The notes beneath the pieces are model-generated. The model saw only the letters and a list, made by a program, of their open reading frames with translations, did no database searches and had not been told where the DNA came from. 64,000 nt of DNA from Struthio camelus. Taxonomy: Eukaryota; Chordata; Aves; Struthioniformes; Struthionidae. Below, piece by piece: positions 26,801-38,981 of the stretch. The translations under genes and the position numbers were made by a program. The DNA is taken from positions 134,937,450 to 135,001,449 of the forward strand of contig NC_090943.1 of assembly GCF_040807025.1 (NCBI RefSeq). Reading direction: 5' to 3'. The first letter of the stretch is position 1. Each line of letters opens with the position of its first letter.

Positions 26801-26828
26801 GCCGCCGCCGCCGCCGCCGCCGCCGCCG
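26801..26828. repeat. (GCC)9 trinucleotide repeat
   Basis: Nine or so perfect GCC units, preceded by an interrupted gccgc stretch. On the minus strand it reads (CGG)9. It lies within the first island, close to or upstream of the presumed first exon. CGG repeats in 5' UTRs or promoters are prone to length change and can affect methylation and translation. Confidence 0.9.
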
Positions 26829-27070
26829 GGCGAGGGACGGCGGACGCGCTGCCCCGGCGCGGGGGCCGAGCCGCAGCCCCGGGCACGCGGGCGCTGCGCG
26901 GACGCCGAGCGGCTCCTGCCCGTGCGAATGCCCCGGGCGCCCCGCCCCGCCCCGCCTGCCGGTGCCCGGCGGAGGGGGCAGCGCAGCGCCTGCAGGGCGG
27001 CGCGGCCGCCCCGGAACCCGCGGGGTCAGCTCCGGGCCGGCCACACAGGGCGAGCCGGTGCCGCGGGCGC

Positions 27071-27105
27071 GTCCCGTCGCGTCGCGTCGCGTCGCGTCCC
27101 GTCCC
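27071..27105. repeat. Pentanucleotide repeat GTCSC x7
   Basis: Seven consecutive pentamers: gtccc, four gtcgc, then two gtccc. The run carries one or more CpG per unit at the right shoulder of the first island. Confidence 0.95.
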
Positions 27106-29869
27106 GGGAAACTCTCGCTGCGGCCGCGGCTGGGGCGGGGGCAGGGGGCTGGCTCCCGCGCGTCAAACTTCCCGACCGCGAGGTAAAAGCGCCGGAGCCG
27201 CCCGGGGTGGGGGGTGGGGGGGGGGAGCCCACGCCGCCCCCGGCCCGCCCGGCGCGAGGGCAGGGCTGCGGCGGGGTCACGCGAGTCCTCGATTTAGGGT
27301 GAACTTTGTCCCGAGCGGATCAAGTTTTCAAAATAAAGCAGCCGTTAAACGGTCTGTCTTCCAAAAGTGTCCTTTATTCCGAGCAGACTTTTTTTTTTTT
27401 AAATACATGTTTGCATTAGTTTGATGATACGGAAAAGATTGTGGAGGCCAATTTCATATTTGTCAGTTATAAATTCAATTTGTGATACAAACTGAAACAA
27501 ACTCATTCCCTAAGTAAATTCTACAAATCCCACCAAAAAACGATTGCCAGTAGCCTGCTTAACAGTCTTTCCTGAATCGCGCTGGAAACTAAATAAGCAT
27601 CTTAAAAGTATAAAGAGATTACAATGTAACACTAGTGTAAAGATACTCAGCCTTACAGGAATTTTAAGCCATTTGTCTGACTAGATAACTTTTTACCATT
27701 GTTGTTTGTGGCAGGTTGGAGAGGGTAAAAAAAAAAAAAAAGTCATGTGCTGCTGCCTGAGTAGGTGTGCCCTCCCCCTCGCCCTGCTCCCACAGCTCCT
27801 CTTCGGGGACTGTTTCCTACACCCACAAACACCTTCTTTTGCGGGAAAGAGTTGGAGTGGCAGAGAAGACATCTTTATAGGATCTTTCACAGTTTTTCCG
27901 CTATACCCCCTTAACATACACACACACACACCCCGTCCATTATTAAGCCAAGGAGCTGGCCCCACGCAGCGTGAACGTCAACAGCTCCTTTCACATCTTG
28001 GGTTATTGGCTCCACCGATGCAGGAGTCCAAGTCGCAACTGCGGCCTTAAGGGCCAGCACAGGCACAAAAAGTATTTCAGGCTTCTATGGGGAAAGTCTG
28101 CAAGTCAGACTACTACACTATGTAGTTCCCCTTGGACCGCCTGAGTCACTCTCTTCTTGGACTTATGGGGAAAGCACCGTTATGGGAGAGGGGACAGTTT
28201 GTGGACACAGAGGCATCACTGCTCCTCACGCAGCAGGGTCCAGGCGGTCCCCTGCCTGGAGACAGGACCAGCAATCAAAGGAGATGACACTGTCCTATGC
28301 TTTCAGCTGAAAAAAAGGTGTTGAAAAGCTGATAGCACATGATGGTGCTGAATAATACATTCCCTGTTCTTCATAGTGGTCTACCAAAAAGTTAAAAATA
28401 GCAAGTGGAAACACTGTTTAAAAACCTCTAAAGCAGTTTTCAGTGCACATGCCCTGAGTATGCTTCTACCGCATTTGCTGGGTTTACGATGATTCTATTT
28501 TTAACATATATCTCTCTACTCTGTGAAAAAGCTACACAGGCACATCCTCCCATCTTACTAGGTGTAATCAAATCAGTTTCAGTTTTCTCTTGCAACGTGT
28601 TGACAAACCAGAGAGTAAACAGCCTAGAAAGAAAGAGATACTTACCTGAAATGCTGCTTTTCTGCACCTACCATTTAACTGCATTCCTAATCTGCCACCC
28701 AAGCACCTTAGCATAGTATGAGTCAATCGGGAACTCCCCTTGCTTTCAAAGATTTAACTTCTCCAAGATTTAGGAGCAACAGAAACTCATTCTGAGACCA
28801 ACTGTCAGCAGCCTCACTGCTCCCCCTAGAAACTTGTTTCAGTTTCTTGTTTAGCACAAATCAGAGATTGCAAAGCTTCCGAGCATTAAAAAAAAAAAAA
28901 AAAAAAAGAATATCATTGTGACAGGACAAGACAATCTAAGAAATGCAATAGTTCTTTAAATTGAAGTATTTTACCCTGTCACCAACAATGGGACATGCAT
29001 ACAGACTCAGTCAAATGTTACATCTCAAGGGGGGAAAAAAAAAACTTGGTGTCTTTAGTATGTGCCTTTTTCCTGAAAGCACAGATCCTCCGCTCCCATA
29101 AATTATACCTCCTTAGCCTGTGGCCTATCAAATCAGCTGGCTTACTACTCAAGCAATAAAACTTTGACGGGAGTCTCCAAACATTTTCCAACATTAGTAG
29201 AAACAGAATCTGTAAATGGCACTTTCACAAAACCAGCAGAATTATGGCAGCTCTCCAACTCCTCATCCACAGTAGGAAATAGAGAGTTAGGAAAAGTATT
29301 GCACACGTTTCAACACTCAAAGGTAGGACATAGTCCTTATGTGACATATGTTAACACACACGCATGCTCTATGGTAGTACAAGATCTGAAGGAAATATAT
29401 TATTGCATAGCTGCTACAGAGGAAAAAAGTTTGAAACTTAACTCGTGCTTGAGCTAAAGTTGCAAAGAAGAAGTCGTAACTGCCCACGTTATCAACAAGC
29501 ACTTTGCAGCTCAAGAGGAGAGTAAGGAAACAACAACATGGAAGTCTTCATGACTAGCCTTATTGGTAACAGCTTACTAAAATATCCAAGAGATGACGGG
29601 TGAAAATTCACTTCTAATCACCCAACCCTTTGTACGCTGCTGGAACTAAGTAACCCATCTGATGCAGGGAGCCATTTGGCTGAAAGATTTGAAAGAATTT
29701 GCATTAACGGCAGAGAATTTCAACAGCAGTTGCAGAGCAAGGGTATGTGTACCAACAAAACCCAAGTGAATTGCTACACTTTACCTAACTAGGTAAACTT
29801 TCAAGGTGGGGATAGTTTGTACAAAGCTGAGCAAGTCCCTTTGTATGACAGGCATAATTACTCAGAGAT

Positions 29870-29930
29870 AAGTTAATGTACTTCATAAGAAATAAGGCAC
29901 AGAGATTAGCGACTAGCATTTAAAGCATCA
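29870..29930 (-). mobile_element. Possible MIR-like remnant, antisense
   Basis: The words gaaataaggcacagagatta and gcgactagc parallel the antisense MIR block gaaactgaggcacagagagg...gtgacttgcc. The match is short and diverged, so this is a weak call. Confidence 0.35.
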
Positions 29931-32900
29931 GTATTACCAGATGCAAATAATTTACTATCACATGAAAATATAAAGGAAGGTTATTTATTCATCAGTCTTT
30001 GAAGAACCAGCTTTAAAAGGCAGGTATAGTGAAATATGATATCAAGGTCTAGACACTGTCGCTTCAGAAGAGGGCAGAATGACATCTTACAACATTGATG
30101 AATAGAGCCCCCAAACACACTAGGCACAGTTAGACCTTAAGGCCACAAGGCCCCAGTAGCGTACATCTCATTCCTGACAACACAGTCCAGGCATTTTGCT
30201 TGTTTGAGAGTTGCTAACGCTAAGGACTGTGCGTGATGAGCCCAGAGTAACGCTGCTTAAAAAAGGCTCTGTAAGTACTTCTGCTTTCTCACATACTAAG
30301 TAATGCAATGGTCCGAACAGAAAGTAGCTGTGCCAGATCCATAGCCCCCTGGCAGCTTCTTCTCTTTAGTGAAGAAACAGGGAGTTCCCCAGGAAATTCC
30401 ATATGGATATACCCCAAATCTCAGGGACAACTCATCTCACAGCCTCTCTTTTACCTTTCTATGTGTGCAAGGAGAGATATGAAACTGAATCTTTGGCTCC
30501 TGATTCAGCCGACTTCCGCTTTGCAGTGCTTTGTATTTGGGATGTCATTCCACAGCCTCAAATAATCCAAGGCATTAATTTTGTCCCATGATTGGTGGGA
30601 AGTGGCTCCTAAATTGCGTGGCCCAAAAACACACTCACATGCTTTTTCCATCTCTGAACATTACTTCAGCCAAATGCAGAAGGGGCAAAAATTGAAGACA
30701 ATGGTTTCTTTTTCTTCCACAAGTGAAAGTTTTACTCAGGGTTTCTCAAAAATAAGGTAGCAATGGAAGCATACAAGACTGAGAAAGTAAAAAGAGCCAA
30801 AAGACACAGATGATGACGACGTGCCACATGCTAAAGACAAACAATATTCCCTTTTCTGGAAGAAAGTGTTCACCAACTTACAGCATGCTGAAATACTGAA
30901 AGCTCATGGACAGTGGTTAGTATCAGGAAGCAATAGACTTCAAGTCCTAGAGCTAACAATATTAACAACTTCAGCTGAAAAGTTAAAAGCATTAGAAATA
31001 CATGTGCTACAAGGAGCCACCCTGTGGCACCAGCAAGCTAAGGGAACAGAGGGCAAGTCAGGGTAGACTTTTTTTTTTTTTTTTTTTTTTTGAAACCGAA
31101 GCCAGCAGGAGTGACAAAAGCTGGAACTGGCCCAAACAGCCACATCTCTGGCAGGGAACTCCTTAAACGAGGAACTGAACCAGAAGAACAGAGGGGTAGC
31201 AGGCTCTGGCACTCTCTGTCCAAATGCCACTCACCTGCCAGGCCTTATATGGTCAAAGCTCTTTGAGGGGCTTAAGGGTTCCTGGTTGCCTCACACTAGG
31301 GAATTTAAGAACACAGAAAAGTGTAATACTACTCGAAAGATTTGTTCTATTTTGTGCAAGTCTTCTGAAACAGTAACACTAGTTCTCAGAAGGATAGCAA
31401 AATATACCTCTCTCTCAAGGTTAACTAGAGCATCCAACCAAAGATTTTAAAGGAGGAATCTGTAGAAGTGCCCTCTGATGTGGCATGCTAAGGTTCATCA
31501 CCGTGGGTTGCATAGATACAAAGGCAGCCTGCCTGCACTCTCCATCAAATTTCTTAGAAGTAATCCCCAAGCAGACCATTTACTAATCATAATCTGGATG
31601 ACTGGAAAGCAACACCAACTGAAGTGTCAGCAGTACAGAGGTGATAAACAATTTGCTCTTCTCTTAAACAGATTCACCACTAAATTTTCCAAAATAAGAA
31701 GTGAGATTGCTTTGGTTTTTTAATCTTTGATTTTTTTTTAATCCTGTATTAAACAAGGTAGTGCCTGATTGCTCACCTCCGTTCTCCAGGTCTGATTACT
31801 ATTGGAGACAAGACAAGGTTAAGACAGGCCACCTCTTTAATCAGGAATGACAGCAGGTTCTTATAAAAAATGGAACAATACTAGGAAACCGACCTACTCC
31901 ACAACAACCCTGCTCGTGAGGACGTCTGCTCTTGGATTGTGACATGAACCAACTCTTTCACAGTCGGTTTTATTTTGCTCCTGCAGAAGCAGCAATTAAA
32001 GACTCCCATTTCCATCTCTACTCAGTAGAACATGCCTCTTCTTCTATGGAGAGGCACAGTTATCGCAACACTGACAATTTCTGACCTTTGTCCTTAATAA
32101 ATGGAACACATCATATCTAAGAATGAAGTCACACACCCGACAAAAGCATCAGCTGACATAAAAATACAGCAACTCATCTGCTTAGCAACCCAAGCTGCCA
32201 CAGACATCACTTCCTTCTTAAATACAAAGTTCAGTTCAAGGGCTCCACCCTGACTCAGAGCCGCCTATAAAATTGGATATGACTAGCCAAGAGATCATGT
32301 CTCCGCTCCGTGAGCAGGACTTTCCACAGCAACTATATTTTATTGCAACTTCCTATCTCAGCCTGGGGGAGGAGGGAGCAACAGGGAAGGTGCTCATGAG
32401 TGTGGGAAACACCGCTTAAGTCACAGAGTTCACCTGCCAAGGAAGTGAGAGTTTAACATGCACAGTTTCATTCAGCTTTCCTTCAAGACAGATTTTCCAA
32501 AGTCCTGAACAACTCGTTCCTTCTACTGATTAGAGAGCAAAAGTGATTTGTCACTATTATTTTCTGCTTTAAAACACTCAAGAAGCATCTAAAATACATT
32601 CAGAAATACTTAAACATGTAGTTGTTACTTATTTTAAAATGAGGGGGCAGGAGGCAAATCGAAAACATACAGCCAAACACACATTAATAGTATCCTTGAA
32701 AAAAAAAAAAAAACGTTTTAAAACTATTTTTGTTACCTATGTTAATTGAGAAAAATAGGCATTTAAAATTGTGTCTTAAAACTGTTACACTAAAAAGGCA
32801 GTAAGGAATACCTCGAATGTGTTAAGATTTATAATTCTTCCACGTATTTTTGTAAAGACTTCATAAAACTGCCAGTCAGCAAAAAAGTATACTCATTCAT

Positions 32901-33006
32901 ATACCTAAGATTTCCCTCTGATTCTTTCTCTACTCTGAAAGAGAATTAACTAATAAGATGATAGTTTTCTCAAACTCAGGTCTGCTCTCCTCCCTCCTTG
33001 GTAAAC

Positions 33007-33900
33007 TTCTAGAGACACAGGACTGGGAGGGATCTGAAGAGACCATCTGGTCCCAGCCGGCCACACAAAGATAGGATAAAGTAGTCCCAGACAATCCCCA
33101 ACAGATGTTTGTAACCTGTTCTTAGAAACCTTCAATGGAGCAGATACCCTGACTTCCCGAGTAGCTTGTTCTTCTATTTCACCATAACAAGGATTAGAAA
33201 GTTGCTGTTGTATCTTCCCCCTCCCCGCTCCAAGAGCCAGCTTAAATCACCCCCCCCAACCCTCCTAATAGTCAACCTAAAATTTCTTTCCTCTGTACAG
33301 AGCGGATTTATGTCATCGTCCCCCCAGTATTCAAGAACAGTTGATCAAACCTCTTGTAGCCTTGTGCACACGGGAACATTTATCAAATCCTCTCCAAAAC
33401 TTCTTTTCCAGGCTCAACATATTTATTTTGTTCATCATTTCCTTTTATATTCTATGTCTCTTATCTTTGTTGCTCTGCCTTCTTCCCCTCCCCGCCCCCA
33501 CCTCCAGCACAGAACACAAAACCAAACACAACGCTACAGCTGAGGCCTTACCAGCACTTAGTGGAGTCATCTTTTCACCTTAGTCTATGACTTACATATG
33601 CCACCTATTGATAAATCCTAAGACAGCATTGCATTTTGCAAGAGCATTGTATTGTCCATTGCCATTTTGTTAGCAATTCTCTATGCACCCCATATAACCA
33701 CCTAGCTTGTTATTCCCCATTTGTATTTGCTTTCTTCTTCCTATGTGCAGAAATTGGTGATTGTTTTAATTGAATTTCACTTTTCCATTTATTACATTCA
33801 TGTTGATTTCTGAACTCATCATCCATGGTGGTCACCATCTTCCCAGCTTGGTATAATTGACACATTTCATAAACATGCTCTGCATTACACCAATCTATAT
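33007..33900 (-). mobile_element. Antisense CR1/L3-clade LINE remnant
   Basis: The plus strand follows, block by block, the familiar antisense consensus of this clade: a cacaggactgggagggatct block, accatctggtcccag, cagatgtttgtaacctgttc, a block near 33536 reading cagctgaggccttaccagca, tgaatttcactttcc-type text near 33771, and tcttcccagcttggtataat at 33838-33857. The element is therefore oriented leftward, with its 3' end near 33007. It is heavily mutated, with pyrimidine-rich insertions near 33215-33260, and has no intact frame. Confidence 0.75.
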
Positions 33901-36900
33901 TATCCTTTGTGTTTTCTTACACTGCATTATCACAGTAGTATCTCAGCGCCTTACAGCACAGGAATTGGCGACATCTCTTCTGTTTCTTTCCCTCACTCTC
34001 TTGTCCCTTCCCTCTCAAGAAAGGCGCGCATGGAACATTTTGTTTGAGAAGCATACAGGGACATACGTACAACCATTGCACATCTATATAGAGGAGACAA
34101 AGTAAAGTAAATTATTGCTTCCATTAGTTCAGACCCATCCCTGAGAAAATTGTTTCACAGATAGTTATGTTTAAAGCTTATTTTAGAGTCCTGCTGTGAC
34201 AGAGTAGCAAAGTTGTCCACTTGGGTCTTCATTACATTGGCACAAAGCGCCTACAGAGAAGGGCCAAAACTCTGAATACGAATCGATACTCTATGGAAAT
34301 AGCACTCTATGGAGGAAACAGATAACACACTCACACAATAGCCTGTATTAATTACTGTGGGTACTGGGATATTTCAAAAGTCTGAGATACATTAAGTAAG
34401 TATGTAAGGACTTAGTTACTTGTGTGATCTTCACTGCTTCTCACAGACCAGTCAAATGCATATCCCTTGCACAGCACTTCAAGGCAAGAAAAGAACCAAC
34501 TACCTGACAGGGCAGAGTCTGATCGTCAAAGTATTCAAAACAATGTACTGATCGTTGCATTTTACAAACACAGAATTTAAAACTGAATTTAAGAAAATAT
34601 ACTCTGATAATACCAATTTACAGATAAAGACACCCCACACCATATACCCATTTTACAAAAGAAATATTAGGTCTGATCCCATGGCATGCTGAGCACTTGC
34701 CATTCATACTGACCTTATTTGGAAGCAGGGGTGTTCAACATCAACAAGTGTCAATTATGAATAAATTAATCTAGAGTCACAGATCAGCGTAAAAAGCACT
34801 GCCAAACATCTCATTTTGCATCCCTCCATTCTGCATCTCTTTTGTGTGTGTCTTGCATAAGTGTCTAAAATTTGTCTTACCCTTAAAGAGAAATGCCTCA
34901 GCTCTGCAGCATAAAGGGAACTGCCCTAGAAACCTGCCAGAAATTCACTGTTCACATGGGCAAGTTTGTTTATACTGTGTATATTACAAGCAACTTGCAC
35001 AATCATTATATTTACTTGTACATCCTCGGCAGATGGACAGAAATTGTTTATTTCAGTTAAGGCAATAAAACATCATGTCTTCATCCTGTGGTTGCAGAGG
35101 AGGGAGGGGATGTGCACCGCATTTGTAATGCCACAGGTCACACTTAGCAGGCTGCACACCAAGTATCACTGCCCTGAATGGCACAACTTTTAAGCAATGG
35201 ACCAATTGTTTTCTCTCTGAATAAATGCAAGCTAGAACATGTCGTATTTTAACACTGAGAGCACAGACTATAACATTGGTTCACTGTAAGCTCCTCTGTA
35301 ACTTAACAGAAAATTAGATGTAAAACAGTGGTTGGAAGGTAAAGATCACAGATACAGTGTTAGCACTAATATTCATTGTTTCATCTTTGGTGTGGTAAGT
35401 TACCAACATGACTTTCGAGTTCGAAGGCTGCGCATGCAGTTAATTTTTTTTTTTTCATTTAATAAATAATCTATCACACATCATCTCTGCCTTGCATTCT
35501 GTAGCTTAAACAAGATGGTATCCTTGTTCATGCCGACTTCCTAGAAAACAAGTTTAATTTTGCATGAGTTGCTGGTTTTCTTTAAAGGTATTCTTTAATT
35601 TTTTAGTTACATTTGGTCTTGTATGGGTACAGTAACTTGACATGCTGCACTATATACTCCCTCAAACACTTATTTGTTAATGAATCAACATAAAAAAAGG
35701 TAGATATTACCTAGTCAAGTGACTAACACTTTGTTACATTTGCAGCTTAGTCTTAAAGGCAAGCAATTCTCAGGGCCTTGATGAAAAGGAATTGCAACAG
35801 TATGGAGGGAGGAGCAGGAAAAGGCCCACTTCCACTTGGAGTTGCTTTTTATAAGCCTCCTTGCTACCAAACAGGCAATCCCAGGACTTACAAGCATTGC
35901 CCCATGGGAGCCCTTCTGACAGAGACACAAATACATAGTTTAGTCTCAATCCTGGGGAGGGAAAAAAAAAAAAAAAAAGTAAGCCTTCAGAGAAGCAAAG
36001 AGAGGGATCATATGTTCAATTCAACAAGCTGGAAAGACGTTTTTCTGTCACAACCCTTCACAGAGATTTAAGGCTAGAAAGCTGAAGATTCCCAAATGAA
36101 AGAAGCAGCAGCAGTTACCACAGTAAAAAGATCTGTATATCTGGGCTTTGGATTTTTGTCAGGCAAAAAACATACTTATATATCAGCAAGTTCTCTAGTG
36201 CCAGAGATGGCTGCATGTCTAACTCTTTATACTGTTCTTAGTCCTTTTTCATATTTATACCCAGGCACTCACATTTATACCCAGGCATAACAGCATCATA
36301 AGAGTTAGCAACAAAGCCAGGAAGACCTTAAACTTTCATTCCTAGAAACAATCTTTTGAAAAACATTGATCTCCACTACATGACAAAAATAAAAAAAAAA
36401 AGTGTACTGAAAAAATTACACCCAATACATATTTCTAAAATCCTCATTGTTCCCTCCCCAAGTCCAAAAGCCCCATAAAATTCCAGCAGCTTAAACTACT
36501 GTAAGAATTAAAAAATTATCCTTCACCCCAAATCAGAAGTTTTACTGCATGTTTTTCATCTCTTTTAACATGAAAACTCAGATTCAGCTTTTAGCAGAAG
36601 TGAGACTATTGCTTCACCATGATTAGATATAAGCAAAGGAAAACAAATAAATGAACTTGGGGCCTAATGTTGTCAACGTTTGCTCCATGCACAGCGCTTT
36701 ACTCAATATTGCTCAGCAGTAACACACATGGTAGTTTTGCAAGATCGTGGCCTTGTTTTAGTATAACACAATCAAGATAATTTTTACAAGGTCAGAAAGT
36801 TGGAATAAGAGGAAACAAAATCCAGGCCAGTTGTGTCTGGAATCAATTAAGCTTATGTGCTTTTCAGATGCTGCTTGTCTGTGTATTAAATACTATTTCA

Positions 36901-38285
36901 ATGTATACAAACTATTAGTGTGCACCTAAAAGCATGCACTACATACAATACATTTCTCTATATATTTAAACCACCTAAGAGAGGGGTATTGAGTGGATAG
37001 AAAAGGAGAAGGGAGTTCATCTGTAAGAGTTTATATGGTTTCAGTTTGAGTTTTCTGTTCAGTTATCTGCCCGCTAAATGACAAACTGCTCAGAACAGCC
37101 AAATGTCCAGGCATGCCTGTGGTATACTCTACCGATCCAAAAGGAAAATTAAAACTGAAGATGATGTCCAGGCAAACACGCACTATGCCTGGTTTCAACT
37201 TCTGAGCACCTCTTTAAGAGTCAGAGAAAATGGAAAATATTATTTTTGTAAGAAGAAACTTCAACATCTAAGTGCCATATTTAGTACAGAATCCACCACA
37301 AAAGGCTTGAATGAAAAGTTGACTTTAAGGTGAATGTCCATTTTCTCCACGTTATTTTTTCCTCTAGATGAGACCAGTCTGGATTATACTAAAATTAAAG
37401 CGAGTGTCAGCACAGAAATCATGTGAGGGGACATGCAAACCAGGAAGATTTCTCGTGCTTTCACATGTAAAATAATTGATACTAAAAATGTTTACTTCCT
37501 GTTAAAAGTTTATATTTATACACAAAAAAGCTCAAAAGCCCCTACATTTCTTATTTTTTTCCCAAGCGGGTTAGGTACATCGTACCTCTGAAGGAAACGG
37601 CCACTTGGGGAGCCAGGTGCCACATGGCGCAGGCCAGGGCTAAGGGGGGGGCACTGGGAGCAGCGCAAGGCGAATGTGTGTGGGGAGGGGGCAGGCTGGG
37701 CTGGCCTTGCAGCGACCGTGCAAAATCCAGCCCCAGACTGCAGGGAATCATCTTACTGCTCAAGTCATGCCTCGCACACTGCTCCCAGCGCTTCTCCTTG
37801 TGCACTCGCACAATAGTACAGCGTCATGTTCGCGCGGCCACAGGAGCGCCTTCACCGCTAGCCGGGTTGCGCACAAAAAGCACTTCTTGACCAGTGGGGT
37901 TAATATAACGTTAAGGAAGGTGCTAAAACGTTCCCTCAAAGCCACGGAAAAAGCCGCAGGCTTAATGACGCCAAGGGGGACCATGGTTATTATAATCCAC
38001 GGGAACCAGATCCCAGACGCAGAGTGCGGCAAGGGGGCGAGCACCTGTTTTTTGACCCGACTTCGTGCCTTTCCCCCTCAATTTGGGGAGAATTCTTGAA
38101 GCTTGTCAATTCTCTTGCTCTAAGGAGAAATCTACCTTTTTAAAGACGCCGACTCTTGGAGAGGGTCTTGGTACACTTAACGGAACAAACAGCCTGCCCC
38201 GCCGGGGCTGGTTTGCGCTCCCTCACAGCACGCGTCCAGAAACGTTAAACCTGTTTGCCCAGGCCCCCGCGCCGCGCCCCGCGAA

Positions 38286-38382
38286 GCCCCCGTAACGGTG
38301 GCGGGGGGCTGGGGGGGGCAGCCCCAGTAACGGTCGCCGGGGGCTGGGGGGGGGGGAGCCCCCGTAACGGTCGCCGGGGGCG
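38286..38382. repeat. Three-copy ~36-bp repeat with TAACGG sites
   Basis: A unit of the form agcccccGTAACGGTcgccgggggctggggg is repeated almost three times. TAACGG falls at 38293-38298, 38328-38333 and 38365-38370, spaced 35 and 37 bases. TAACGG matches the MYB consensus YAACKG. Each unit also carries a run of five or more G, so G-quadruplex potential is high. The array lies at the left edge of the second island. Confidence 0.85.
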
Positions 38383-38903
38383 GAGGGCTATCGGCTGCCT
38401 TCGTGCCATCAGGCTGCGGGCCACTGGAAACAGCTCCGCCGCCACGAGTGTCGCCTCACCGACCCCGCCAGCGCCGCGGCAGTCCCGGCGGGCGGCTCCC
38501 GCCTCCGCCGCGCCGCCGGCCGGACCCGCTACCTTCGCCCCTCCCCCGCCGGCCGGCCGTTGCCGTGGCGACGGCAGCGCCGAGTCGCGGGGGAGGCCGG
38601 GCCCCGGGCCGCCCCCCCGCGCCGAGCCGCCAAGGGCCGCCGGCAGCGAAGCACCGCTTCGCCGGCGGCCGCCGGGCTCCGAGAGGAGCCCCCGTCCCGT
38701 CCCACCGCACCGGCTCCCCACGCACCCCTGCCCGCGGCGCCGCCTCTCCGCTGGGTCCTGCCCGCCCGGGGAACCCCCCGCCCCGCGCTTCCCGCGGCGA
38801 CAGGCGCTCCCGCTGGGCGGCCGCGGCCGCCCCGCCCCCGCCCCCTCCCCCTCGCCGGGATCCCGCCCCGCCCCAACGTCCCCCGGCGTTCCACTCCGCT
38901 CGC

Positions 38904-38981
38904 GACGTCACCGTGACCGGGCTTTCCTTTCCCTGACGGCGATTTCCCGGTCGCGCTGATTGGGCGCGGCGGCCGGCCAAT
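38904..38981. promoter_or_regulatory. CRE-like site and paired CCAAT boxes
   Basis: CGACGTCA at 38903-38910 differs by one base from the CREB/ATF consensus. An inverted CCAAT box (ATTGG, 38959-38963) and a direct one (CCAAT, 38977-38981) follow 18 bases apart. A further ATTGG lies at 39146-39150. CRE plus CCAAT pairs bound by NF-Y are characteristic of CpG-island promoters, often bidirectional ones. Binding is inferred from motifs alone. Confidence 0.5.

Larger units (their letters stand above)
24640..27300 (-). promoter_or_regulatory. CHD7: Large CpG island, presumed CHD7 promoter and exon 1
   Basis: GC content rises abruptly near 24640 and falls again near 27300. CpG is dense throughout, unlike the AT-rich flanks, which is typical of an unmethylated vertebrate promoter. 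Minus-strand donor-like sites are present, the clearest being GTGAGTGAC at 26120-26112. A plus-strand donor-like GAG/GTAAAA lies near 27180, so divergent transcription is possible. RAB2A is convincingly present about 20 kb to the right on the same strand, and in amniotes CHD7, a chromodomain helicase of the CHARGE syndrome locus, follows RAB2A in the same orientation with a non-coding first exon. The symbol is therefore assigned by synteny only. The long GC-rich open frames here are composition artefacts. Confidence 0.55.
27301..38200. other. Non-coding spacer between the two CpG islands
   Basis: I see no coding exon. Contents are scattered poly(A)/poly(T) runs (28889-28907, 31069-31092, 35959-35975), an antisense CR1/L3 remnant and a possible MIR remnant. 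By the favoured layout this is DNA upstream of CHD7. If the second island is the true CHD7 start, it would be intronic instead. Confidence 0.5.

Noticed and set aside
28797..28840. CTCF-like text ctgctccccctagaaac
   Set aside because: It has the C-rich half but lacks the GGTGG half that CTCF needs, so it is unlikely to be a site.
34620..34700. Possible MIR fragment (tttacagataaagacacc, cattttacaaaagaaa)
   Set aside because: Matches are short, AT-rich and not in a consistent order, so a chance resemblance is likely.
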